This document shows, in pieces, positions 36,273 to 44,400 of a DNA stretch of 64,000 nucleotides (position 1 is the first letter of the stretch; every line of letters begins with the position of its first letter). Made by a program: the position numbers and the translations under genes. The notes below the pieces were generated by a model that did not search any database, was not told where the DNA came from, and worked only from the letters and a program-made list of their open reading frames with translations. The stretch comes from Bacterioplanoides sp965200585 (GTDB lineage Bacteria > Pseudomonadota > Gammaproteobacteria > Pseudomonadales > Oceanobacteraceae): the NCBI RefSeq assembly GCF_965200585.1, contig NZ_OZ241361.1; one strand, 5' to 3'.

Positions 36273-39056
36273 TCAGGATTCACTTAATTCGGTCGCCAGT
36301 TCATCGGCTTGTGCTGGCGTATAGGATTTAATCATGGCAGTCAGCTCCGGAATACAGGAACCGCAGTTGGTACCACACAGCAGTTTCTCGCCGAGTGCTG
36401 CGGCGCTGTCAGCCCCTGCGGCGATGGCTTTTTGAATGGCGCGTTCCCCCACCTGGAAGCAGGAACAAACAATAGCGCCCGGGTCTTCCTTCTGGCCTGG
36501 TGGTTTGCCGGTGAGCAGCGCTAAACGAGTGTCGCGGTCGAGTTCCGGGTTATTAAATTGTTCGATCAGCCAGCCACGATTGAGCGTCAGCGGCTGATGT
36601 GTGGCATGAATAAACATTAATGCCAGTAACTGGTGATTGCAGACACAGGCCCAGCGGTGATGACCTTGATTGTTATCATCCAGACAGATCCATTGGTATT
36701 GGCCGTTATGCGAAGGTTGGTTATCAGGCGAGTGCTGATCAGCAGCTTGTGCTGTCAGGCGCTGCTTAATCTCGTTCAGTAAGGTGATCCCTGTACCAGT
36801 GCCGGCAACGTTATAGAAATAACCACTCTGGGTTTTGCCCGTTGTCCAGTATTCGCATTCAAAGTCCTGGCGCTGAGAGTCGTCATTTAATAAAAACAGA
36901 TCCGCTTTGCTGAGAATAAAGCCTTGCCAGTCAACCCGGGCAGGTGACAGAGAAACATCGGTAATTTTTAATTCTGGCTGACCTGAAACCGGGTCGTGAT
37001 CGGAATTAATCAGGCTGCCCATGCGTGCCTGTTTGCTGTAACGGGCAGTCCAGTGCATGGGGACAAACACTTCACCGGACTTTTGCGCATCGGTGAGCTG
37101 CGCTCTGACCAGAATCTCATTCAGTTCACTGCGAACCACAACCAGCTGTTTGTCTTTAATACCGGCATTGGCGGCATCGGTTGGGTGAATATCGACAAAT
37201 GGCTCGCTGATATGCTGCGCCAGTACCGATGCTTTGCCGGTGCGTGTCATGGTGTGCCAGTGATCACGAATACGGCCGGTGTTCATATTTAAAGTCAGAC
37301 CGGAAAGTGCATTGTCGCTTGCCTTCTGTGGCAGAGCCGGTGTATTGCTGACAAACCGGGCTTTGCCCGTTGGCGTGTAAAAATGCCCATCATCGTAAAA
37401 ACGCGCCCGCCCCTGAGGATATTGGTGATTGATTGGCCATTGAATCGGCGCGAGTGCTTCAAATTCAGCCTCAGTCATTTCAGCCAGGCCGGATAAATCG
37501 AAATCCCGGCTGCCATTATTCTCAAACGCAGACAGGCGAGCGTGTTCAATAAACACATCGTAGGGTTTCTGATAGTTAAATTGTTGCTCAAACCCTAAAC
37601 GTTGTGCCACCTGAGTCAGCATCCACCAGTCCGGTTTAGCGTCCCCCGGGCTGGGTAAAAAGCCACGTTGGCGAGAAATACGGCGCTCGGAGTTGGTAAC
37701 GGTACCGTTTTTTTCTCCCCAGCTGGCAGCCGGTAGTAATACATGAGCAAAGGCAGCAGTATCGGTATCGGCCATACAATCTGATACAACGACCAGTTCC
37801 ACTTTTTTCAGCGCACGCTTAATCAGGTCGGCATCCGGCATGGATACCACTGGATTAGTCGACATAATCCAGAGGAATTTGATGTCGCCTTTTTCCGCTG
37901 CTTTGAATAGATCAATGGCTTTTAATCCGGGTTTTTCTGCAACGCCCGGGGACTGCCAAAAACGTTTAATTCGTTCCCGGTCGGCTGCGGCAAAATCCAT
38001 GTGTGCAGCTAGCTGATTGGCCAGACCGCCGACTTCACGGCCGCCCATGGCATTGGGCTGGCCGGTGATGGAAAACGGACAGCTGCCCGGTTTGCCAATT
38101 TTACCGCTCGCCAAATGTACGTTAATAATGGCGTTGGCTTTATCGGTTCCTGTGGCGCTCTGGTTAATGCCCATCGAATAAGCGGTCACCGCGGTTGGAC
38201 TGTTGGCGAACCATTCAAAACAGGTTTCCAGATCGGCAAGTGGCAGATCACACTGTTGTGCAACGGCTTCCAGATCAGAGCATTGCTGCTGGGCCTCGGT
38301 TAATGCGGCGTCAAAGCCCTCGGTATGTTGTTCGATAAAGGCCTGGTCCAGCGCATTGTGATTCGCCAGATAGGCTAATAATGCATTAAATAAGAAACCA
38401 TCCGAGCCGGGTTTCAACGCCAGGTGTAAATCGGCAATGTCGCAGGTAGCGGTGCGGCGTGGGTCAATGACCACCACTTTCATAGCCGGATTGTTCTTTT
38501 TCGCCTGGCTGATGCGCTGAAAGATAATCGGATGCGCCCAGGCGGTATTGCTGCCAACCAACAATAATAAGTCAGTTTGCTCCAGATCTTCGTAACAGCC
38601 GGGTACGGTATCGCTGCCAAAGGCGCGTTTATAACCGGCTACGGCCGAAGCCATGCATAAGCGCGAATTGGTATCCATATTGGCGCTGCCAATAAAGCCC
38701 TTCATCAGCTTATTGGCCACATAATAGTCTTCGGTGAGTAACTGCCCTGAACCATAAAAACCAATCGCTTCCGGACCGTGGCTGTTTAAGACCTGCTGGA
38801 TTTTATCCGCAATCAGGTTCAGAGCCTGATTCCAGGACGTTGGCTTGCCTGCCATCGTCGGGGTTAGTAACCGGCCATCATGATCCAGCGTGTCGTGCAG
38901 ATTTGAGCCTTTCACACACAAGCGCCCGAAGTTCGCCGGATGTGTCTGAGTGCCGGATACCGGCAGCAGTTGACCATTAAGCTGGCGGGCATCCACTCCA
39001 CAACCTACACCACAATACGGGCAGGTGGTTTGAGTTTGCTGAATTTCTTGGCTCAT
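36273..39056 (-). CDS. nasA: Assimilatory nitrate reductase, molybdopterin catalytic subunit
   Basis: 927 residues from ATG 39056. N-terminal [4Fe-4S] motif CPYCGVGCGVDA, then the molybdopterin domains (FYGSGQLLTEDYYVANKLMKG, SRLCMASAVAGYKRAFGSD, CPFSITGQPNAMGGREVGG) and the C-terminal MopB fold. At the end is a BFD-type [2Fe-2S] domain (VCSCFQVGERAI ... LLCGTNCGSCIPEL), giving the NasA/NarB form that takes electrons from a separate flavoprotein, probably 48609-49892. Reduces nitrate to nitrite in the cytoplasm. Its leader carries an attenuator. Confidence 0.94.
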   Translation of the reverse strand: MSQEIQQTQTTCPYCGVGCGVDARQLNGQLLPVSGTQTHPANFGRLCVKGSNLHDTLDHDGRLLTPTMAGKPTSWNQALNLIADKIQQVLNSHGPEAIGFYGSGQLLTEDYYVANKLMKGFIGSANMDTNSRLCMASAVAGYKRAFGSDTVPGCYEDLEQTDLLLLVGSNTAWAHPIIFQRISQAKKNNPAMKVVVIDPRRTATCDIADLHLALKPGSDGFLFNALLAYLANHNALDQAFIEQHTEGFDAALTEAQQQCSDLEAVAQQCDLPLADLETCFEWFANSPTAVTAYSMGINQSATGTDKANAIINVHLASGKIGKPGSCPFSITGQPNAMGGREVGGLANQLAAHMDFAAADRERIKRFWQSPGVAEKPGLKAIDLFKAAEKGDIKFLWIMSTNPVVSMPDADLIKRALKKVELVVVSDCMADTDTAAFAHVLLPAASWGEKNGTVTNSERRISRQRGFLPSPGDAKPDWWMLTQVAQRLGFEQQFNYQKPYDVFIEHARLSAFENNGSRDFDLSGLAEMTEAEFEALAPIQWPINHQYPQGRARFYDDGHFYTPTGKARFVSNTPALPQKASDNALSGLTLNMNTGRIRDHWHTMTRTGKASVLAQHISEPFVDIHPTDAANAGIKDKQLVVVRSELNEILVRAQLTDAQKSGEVFVPMHWTARYSKQARMGSLINSDHDPVSGQPELKITDVSLSPARVDWQGFILSKADLFLLNDDSQRQDFECEYWTTGKTQSGYFYNVAGTGTGITLLNEIKQRLTAQAADQHSPDNQPSHNGQYQWICLDDNNQGHHRWACVCNHQLLALMFIHATHQPLTLNRGWLIEQFNNPELDRDTRLALLTGKPPGQKEDPGAIVCSCFQVGERAIQKAIAAGADSAAALGEKLLCGTNCGSCIPELTAMIKSYTPAQADELATELSES

Positions 39057-39091
39057 CTTTTTATCCAAAAACACGGTCGGAAAAATTTTCC

Positions 39092-39127
39092 AAAAAAAAA
39101 GCGCTCACAGGATAAACCTGTGAGCGC
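39092..39127 (-). terminator. Leader terminator (attenuator) upstream of nasA
   Basis: On the minus strand GCGCTCACAGG pairs perfectly with CCTGTGAGCGC (5-base loop) and is followed by nine U residues, all inside the nasA 5' leader, 36 bp before the start codon. A terminator ahead of the gene implies regulated read-through. With nasT (ANTAR) in the same locus and a similar terminator before nrtA, NasT antitermination is the expected mechanism. Confidence 0.85.
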
Positions 39128-39175
39128 CAACGCTCGGGGCCTGAAACCAGACCATTTACACAACATAAAAAAGAT

Positions 39176-39193
39176 AACACCGTCGGTGGTGCT
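39176..39193 (-). promoter_or_regulatory. Candidate ANTAR-target hairpin in the nasA leader
   Basis: AGCACC-ACCGAC-GGTGTT: a 6-bp stem with a hexaloop having A at position 1 and G at position 4, the features described for NasR/ANTAR target loops. It lies 50 bases upstream of the terminator. The second target hairpin is less clear; GAGC-GTTGGC-GCTC overlapping the terminator stem is a candidate. Confidence 0.55.
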
Positions 39194-39251
39194 GTCAGAG
39201 TTAACCCCTGATAGCTCTGAACAGCGCGGAGGAGTTACCTTTTTTCTTCCT

Positions 39252-39267
39252 ATCAAATTCAATGCCA
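39252..39267 (-). promoter_or_regulatory. Possible sigma54 promoter of nasA
   Basis: Minus strand TGGCAT-TGAAT-TTGAT, correct -24/-12 spacing, with A instead of C in the -12 GC. It closely resembles the nirB element TGGCAT-TTAAT-TTGCT. It would give a leader of about 185 nt. The remainder up to 39546 is AT-rich with no gene. Confidence 0.4.
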
Positions 39268-39546
39268 AAACTGACAGAGTGTATTTCAGGGCGATCAATC
39301 GCTGATATTTCTCTGAAAACAATAAAAATGCACCATTCTGATATTGCTTTTGTGTGGTTTGCTTTTCTTTGGTGCGTTTTGTATGCGTTGTTTGTATGGT
39401 GTTCTGTGTGTTGGATGAGGGGGTTGATATAGGTAGTTGGTATAGGTAGTCGCATGGGTTGTCATTAAAATAATAACGCTTGTTTCTCTCGCACTTTGTC
39501 AGGGCTGCTAGACTCAATGGATTGATTCATTATAACGAGCCTATAC

Positions 39547-40872
39547 ATGACCGACTCAGCCTCCACAGCCGTATCGTTGGGTGCTTCTGATGGCGTTTCA
39601 TTATTACATCGCAAGATTCACGAATATGTGAAAGGAGAACCACTCCACGTATTGCTGCTGGGACGCAACGATGACACCGAAATGCTGGCAGAAAGCATTG
39701 CTCAGGCCGGTTACCGGGCCAAGATAGTTGATTCGATTTCCCACTTATTGGCACGCGAAGAAGCCAACACCTTTTCAGTGATTATCAATCTGGACGTTAT
39801 TTCAGAGAAGCAGCATCAGTGGCTGATTGATCTGGCCGACAGTCATAAACAATGGCCGGTGATTGCTCTGAGTTCGGAGGATAACCTGGATATTCGTGCT
39901 GCTGCGGTACGGATGGGAGGGCAATCGTTCTTTACTTCTCCTTTTGATACCCATGCCATTGTTACTGAATTAAATGCACTCAGTGAGCGTTTTGAGCGTG
40001 ACCCGTATCAGGTGTTGGTGATTGATGATCAGCGGTCAGTAGCTGATTATTATTCGTCTGTGTTGCGCGAAGCCGGCTTTATTACGGAAACCATTACCTC
40101 GCCCATGACGGATCTGATGCCGTATCTACAGCATCATATTCCGGATTTGATCCTGCTGGATTTGTATATGCCGGAGATCAGTGGTCAGGAGTTGGCCGGT
40201 ATCATTCGACAGATGAGCAATCTGATTTCTGTGCCGATTGTATTCCTTTCTTGCGAAATGAGCCCCGAGCATCAGTTGCGGGCTTTATGTACCGGCGCCG
40301 ATACCTTTTTAACCAAACCGGTTAAATCTGCGGATTTGCTGGCGGCGGTAGAATCCCGTATTCGTCGTGGACGAACGGTCCGGAATCTGGTGACCCGTGA
40401 TCCATTAACCGGATTGCTGAATCGTCGCGAAACTTTACGTCGGCTGGAAGAGGGTATGGACCGTTTTCAGCGTTATGGCCATGCGCTGAGTTTGGTGATG
40501 CTCGACCTGGATCACTTTAAAGCTATTAATGACAATCATGGGCACGCCGTTGGAGATAGTGTGCTGAAACACTTCTCGATGGCATTGCAGTCGGTGTTGC
40601 GTGATGACGATATTATCTGTCGTTGGGGGGGGGAGGAATTTGTACTGGTGCTGAATGAAACCGGGCCGGGAACTGCCACAAAAATTGTCCAGCGGGTGTC
40701 GGCTTTTTTACTCAATAGCAGCCCATTTGAAGACTTTAAGTACACTTTCTCAGCAGGCATTGTTAGTACGGCAGCCGGCATGAACAGCGAAAATATGCTG
40801 GATATTGCTGATCGGCGCTTGTATCAGGCAAAAGCTCAGGGACGTAACTGTGTTGTTAGTCGGGATGATTGA
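39547..40872 (+). CDS. Response regulator with two receiver domains and GGDEF output
   Basis: 441 residues. A degenerate receiver-like domain (about 33-150; LHVLLLGRNDDTEM, lacking the usual acidic pair), a canonical receiver (about 157-275; VLVIDDQRS, phospho-acceptor Asp in LILLDLYMPE, Lys in LTKPVK), then a GGDEF diguanylate cyclase domain (about 280-440) with active site WGGEEF and LTGLLNRRE. No RxxD inhibitory site is obvious. It likely makes cyclic di-GMP on phosphorylation. It sits between nasA and nirB, but no kinase partner is adjacent. The active-site codons contain a run of nine G. Confidence 0.9.
   Translation: MTDSASTAVSLGASDGVSLLHRKIHEYVKGEPLHVLLLGRNDDTEMLAESIAQAGYRAKIVDSISHLLAREEANTFSVIINLDVISEKQHQWLIDLADSHKQWPVIALSSEDNLDIRAAAVRMGGQSFFTSPFDTHAIVTELNALSERFERDPYQVLVIDDQRSVADYYSSVLREAGFITETITSPMTDLMPYLQHHIPDLILLDLYMPEISGQELAGIIRQMSNLISVPIVFLSCEMSPEHQLRALCTGADTFLTKPVKSADLLAAVESRIRRGRTVRNLVTRDPLTGLLNRRETLRRLEEGMDRFQRYGHALSLVMLDLDHFKAINDNHGHAVGDSVLKHFSMALQSVLRDDDIICRWGGEEFVLVLNETGPGTATKIVQRVSAFLLNSSPFEDFKYTFSAGIVSTAAGMNSENMLDIADRRLYQAKAQGRNCVVSRDD
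40625..40633 (+). repeat. Nine-G homopolymer inside the GGDEF active site
   Basis: TGG GGG GGG G encodes Trp-Gly-Gly and the first base of Glu of WGGEEF. Homopolymers of this size are prone to slipped-strand errors, and a change of one base would truncate the cyclase near its catalytic loop. Confidence 0.85.
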
Positions 40873-40891
40873 GCAGGGGTTAACGTCGGTT

Positions 40892-41040
40892 TAAAAAAAG
40901 CCACTCCTGAGAGTGGCGAATGCGCGAACTCGTTAACACGCAATGTGTTAACGCTTGATATCCTGTCAGTTTCTTTCTTTTCTCTCATCCTTTTATTGCT
41001 GGTTTTTCCGGGATCATTGGTCAATCCCGGCATTCGCTGC
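40892..41040 (-). ncRNA. Candidate small RNA on the minus strand, 3' end defined by a terminator
   Basis: On the minus strand there are three consecutive hairpins: CCGGGAT/ATCCCGG (41008-41030), CGTTAACAC/GTGTTAACG (40931-40953) and GCCACTC/GAGTGGC (40900-40917), the last followed by seven U residues. No minus-strand protein gene lies to the right for 7 kb, so the terminator has no known customer. The 68-codon ORF there shows no protein features. The 5' end is unknown. The hairpin also lies just after the plus-strand GGDEF gene, where it lacks a U-run. Confidence 0.45.
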
Positions 41041-41196
41041 AACTCTGTCAGAATTGTTGATGATGGCTTTTATTTTTGCACGCTAAATGTGCGATTTCTG
41101 CTGTTGTGCACCTGAAAAGAGCTTAAGTGTTTTATTTTTTACAGCGCCAGCAAGATAAGGTGGTGAAAACCACAAGAAAAATACCGGAACTTAATC

Positions 41197-41212
41197 TGGC
41201 ATTTAATTTGCT
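41197..41212 (+). promoter_or_regulatory. Sigma54 promoter of nirB
   Basis: TGGCAT-TTAAT-TTGCT with exact 12-bp GG-to-GC spacing, 102 bp upstream of the nirB ATG. Fits NtrC/sigma54 control by nitrogen limitation. Confidence 0.65.
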
Positions 41213-41313
41213 GAAGGGTAAGAGACTTCTTTCTCTACAACGGCGTGGGGTGGAACACGCAATGATGCATCACTGGAGAATTATTACCGATGAGCAGATA
41301 GAGAGAGTTCATT

Positions 41314-43923
41314 ATGAGCACATTACCGCAAGCAACCCCATCCACATCAGCAAGCCCTTCCACCCCAAAACGTATTATCGTTGTGGGCAACGGCATGGTT
41401 GGCCACCAATTTCTGGCAAACCTGGCCGCTTCTGAAAACGCATCCGATTATGAACTGATTACCTTCTCTGAAGAGCCACGTCTCGCTTATGACCGGGTTC
41501 AACTCAGTAAGTATTTTTCCGGTGCGACGGCTGATGATTTATCGCTGACGTCTGAAACTGAATATCAGCAAAACAACATTCGTTATCTGTTAAATGACAA
41601 GGTAGTGGCGATTGATAGCAGCGCTAAAACCATTACCACGGCCAATGGCAATGTCGAAGCTTATGACAAACTGGTGTTAGCCACCGGTTCTTATCCTTTT
41701 GTTCCACCGATTCCGGGTAAAGATCAGGAGCATTGTCTGGTCTACCGTACCATTGAAGATTTAGAAGCCATTTCAGCCTCCGCCGCACAAAGCAAAGTGG
41801 GTGTTGTGGTTGGTGGCGGTTTGTTAGGGCTTGAAGCAGCTAACGCTTTAAAACAAGCCGGTCTGGACACTCATGTGGTGGAATTTGCCCCACGTTTGAT
41901 GGCCGTGCAGCTGGATAATGGTGGCGGTGAAGTATTACGCAAAAAAATTGAAGAATTAGACGTTACGGTTCATACCGAAAAAAATACGCAGGAAATTGTC
42001 GCCGGTGAAACCTGTCGTTACCGCATGAATTTTGCCGATGGCAGCTTCCTTGAAACCGATATGATTCTGTTCTCTGCCGGGATTCGTCCGCAAGACGAAC
42101 TGGCTCGCCAGTTTGACCTGCAAATCGGTGAGCGTGGCGGTATTGTGATTAATAATGCCTGCCAGACATCCGACCCGGATATCTACGCCATCGGTGAATG
42201 CGCCCTGTGGGAAAATATGATTTTTGGCTTAGTCGCCCCGGGCTATCAGATGGCCAAAGTGGCAATGAATCATATTCAGGCCTGCTACAGCGATAGCGAA
42301 TCCAGTCTGGAATTCCAGGGTGCGGATATGTCGACCAAGCTCAAGCTGCTGGGTGTTGATGTGGCTTCTATTGGTGATGCCCACGGCAATAGCGAAGGCT
42401 GCCAGTCGTATGTGTTTAAAGATGAAGTCAGCGACGTCTACAAGCGTCTGATTGTTTCTGCCGATGGTAAAAAATTGCTGGGCGCTGTGCTGGTGGGCGA
42501 TGTGGAAGCGTATGGCTCCCTGTTGCAGCTGAAACTGAATGATATGGATATTCCGGGCGATCCGGCTGCTCTGTTATTACCGGCAGGCAGTAGCGATGAA
42601 GAGGGTGGTGCAGGCTTAGGTGTTGCAGCGTTACCGGAAACCGCTCAAATCTGTTCTTGCTTTGATGTTACCAAGGGCGATATTGCTGCCGCCGTGCAAG
42701 GTGGTTGCTGCACCATGGGTGACATTAAAGATGCCACCAAAGCGTCAACCGGCTGTGGCGGCTGTGCAGCATTAACCAAACAGGTGATGGATGCTGAGCT
42801 GGCGTCGCTGGGCGTGGAAGTGAATAACGACCTGTGTGAGCACTTCGCCTATTCACGTCAGGAGCTGGCCGACATTATTCGTGTAAAAGGCTTTACCACG
42901 TTCAAAGACGTGTTAGCTGAGCATGGTAAAGGGCACGGTTGTGAAATCTGTAAGCCAACCATCGGTTCCATTCTGGCTTCATTCGAAAATGAATACGTAT
43001 TAAAAGACGAGCATATTGGCCTGCAGGACACCAATGATATTTTCCTCGGCAATATGCAGAAAGACGGCACTTATTCGATTGTGCCACGGGTTGCTGGCGG
43101 TGAAATTACCCCAGACAAACTGATTGTTCTGGGTGAAGTGGCCAAGGAATACGATCTGTACACCAAAATTACCGGTGGCCAGCGAATCGACTTGTTTGGT
43201 GCGCAACTGCATGAGCTGCCGGACATCTGGAAAAAGCTGGTGGATGCCGGATTTGAAACCGGCCATGCCTACGGTAAGTCACTGCGTACTGTGAAGTCCT
43301 GTGTGGGTAGTACCTGGTGTCGTTACGGTGTACTGGATTCTGTGTCGATGGCGATTGCGCTGGAAAATCGCTACAAAGGCCTGCGTTCGCCACACAAAAT
43401 TAAATTTGCGGTATCCGGTTGTACCCGTGAATGTGCCGAAGCACAAAGTAAAGATATTGGTGTGATTGCCACTGAAAATGGCTGGAACCTGTATGTGTGT
43501 GGTAACGGTGGTATGCGCCCACGTCATACCGATTTATTCGCCACTGACCTGGATGATGAAACCCTGATCAAATACATCGACCGTGTACTGATGTTTTATG
43601 TACGTACCGCCGATCGTCTGCAGCGTACCTCGGTATGGATGGAGAATATGGAAGGTGGCGTTGACTACCTCAAGCAGGTGGTGATCGAAGACAGCCTGGG
43701 TATGAACGCCGAGCTGGAAGATGCCATGACCAAAGTGGTTGGTACTTATCAGTGTGAGTGGAAAACCACCATCGAAAACCCTGAAAAACTGAAACGCTTT
43801 AAGCACTTTATTAATTCAGATGCAGAAGATGCGGGCTTGTATTACGTACGCGAGCGTGGGCAGCGCCGTCCGGCAACCGAAGCCGAAAAAATCGAATTAA
43901 TTGAGCTAAACCCGGTGGAATAA
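41314..43923 (+). CDS. nirB: Assimilatory nitrite reductase, large subunit
   Basis: 869 residues. FAD/NAD(P) domain (about 19-330; IIVVGNGMVGHQFL, LVLATGSYPFVPPIPG), BFD-type [2Fe-2S] regions (ICSCFDVTKGDI, TGCGGCAAL, GHGCEICKPT), then the ferredoxin-like and siroheme-[4Fe-4S] domains (SCVGSTWCRYG, SGCTRECAEAQSKDIG). Reduces nitrite to ammonium with NAD(P)H. The Ser/Thr/Pro-rich first ~18 residues are an extension. RBS gagagag; sigma54 element upstream; nirD follows at 56 bp. Confidence 0.96.
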   Translation: MSTLPQATPSTSASPSTPKRIIVVGNGMVGHQFLANLAASENASDYELITFSEEPRLAYDRVQLSKYFSGATADDLSLTSETEYQQNNIRYLLNDKVVAIDSSAKTITTANGNVEAYDKLVLATGSYPFVPPIPGKDQEHCLVYRTIEDLEAISASAAQSKVGVVVGGGLLGLEAANALKQAGLDTHVVEFAPRLMAVQLDNGGGEVLRKKIEELDVTVHTEKNTQEIVAGETCRYRMNFADGSFLETDMILFSAGIRPQDELARQFDLQIGERGGIVINNACQTSDPDIYAIGECALWENMIFGLVAPGYQMAKVAMNHIQACYSDSESSLEFQGADMSTKLKLLGVDVASIGDAHGNSEGCQSYVFKDEVSDVYKRLIVSADGKKLLGAVLVGDVEAYGSLLQLKLNDMDIPGDPAALLLPAGSSDEEGGAGLGVAALPETAQICSCFDVTKGDIAAAVQGGCCTMGDIKDATKASTGCGGCAALTKQVMDAELASLGVEVNNDLCEHFAYSRQELADIIRVKGFTTFKDVLAEHGKGHGCEICKPTIGSILASFENEYVLKDEHIGLQDTNDIFLGNMQKDGTYSIVPRVAGGEITPDKLIVLGEVAKEYDLYTKITGGQRIDLFGAQLHELPDIWKKLVDAGFETGHAYGKSLRTVKSCVGSTWCRYGVLDSVSMAIALENRYKGLRSPHKIKFAVSGCTRECAEAQSKDIGVIATENGWNLYVCGNGGMRPRHTDLFATDLDDETLIKYIDRVLMFYVRTADRLQRTSVWMENMEGGVDYLKQVVIEDSLGMNAELEDAMTKVVGTYQCEWKTTIENPEKLKRFKHFINSDAEDAGLYYVRERGQRRPATEAEKIELIELNPVE

Positions 43924-43979
43924 GCCGGGTTTATTCCTGATAAAGAATAACTGAACATAAAAAATAATGGAGACCCGTT

Positions 43980-44306
43980 ATGTCTGATTGGGTAACTGTG
44001 TGTGAATTAACTGACATTGCGCCGGATACCGGCGTGTGTGCAGCATTAAATAATGAGCAGGTCGCACTGTTTCGTTTTGGTGACGGCGAGCAGGTGTTTG
44101 CTGTTTCGAACTTTGATCCATTTGGTAAAGCCAATGTCCTGTCTCGCGGGATTATTGGTTCAATTGGTGAGCAGCTGGTGGTTGCGTCGCCGCTGTATAA
44201 GCAGCATTTTGACCTGCAAACCGGAGCTTGTCTGGAAGATGACTCCGTCAGCCTGAAAACATTTTCGGTGAAAGTTGAGAATAATCAGGTGCTGTTAGCC
44301 GCCTGA
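43980..44306 (+). CDS. nirD: Nitrite reductase small subunit
   Basis: 108 residues, Rieske-like fold without the Cys/His cluster ligands, as usual for NirD: WVTVCELTDIAPDTGVCA, VFAVSNFDPFGKANVLSRGI, VASPLYKQHFDLQTGACLED. Partner of NirB. Followed by an intrinsic terminator before the transporter gene. Confidence 0.94.
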   Translation: MSDWVTVCELTDIAPDTGVCAALNNEQVALFRFGDGEQVFAVSNFDPFGKANVLSRGIIGSIGEQLVVASPLYKQHFDLQTGACLEDDSVSLKTFSVKVENNQVLLAA

Positions 44307-44329
44307 TAAAAGCATAAGCGCGACAAGAG

Positions 44330-44361
44330 CAAAGCGCTGATTCTATCAGCGCTTTGTTTTT
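44330..44361 (+). terminator. Intrinsic terminator after nirD
   Basis: caaagcgctga / tcagcgctttg stem with a 5-base loop and five T residues, 24 bp after the nirD stop. It may end nirBD or act as an attenuator for the transporter, whose ATG is 40 bp away. Confidence 0.85.
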
Positions 44362-44400
44362 ATAAAAAATTATTAAAAAGCAGTTGTAGTAAGGTTTTGT

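Noticed and set aside
40836..41042. 68-codon minus-strand ORF upstream of nirB
   Set aside because: It overlaps the end of the GGDEF gene and spans three hairpins and the terminator; no RBS or protein features. Treated as a candidate RNA instead.
41127..41435. 102-codon plus-strand ORF covering the nirB leader
   Set aside because: It runs through the sigma54 element and into nirB in another frame; no supporting RBS or family.
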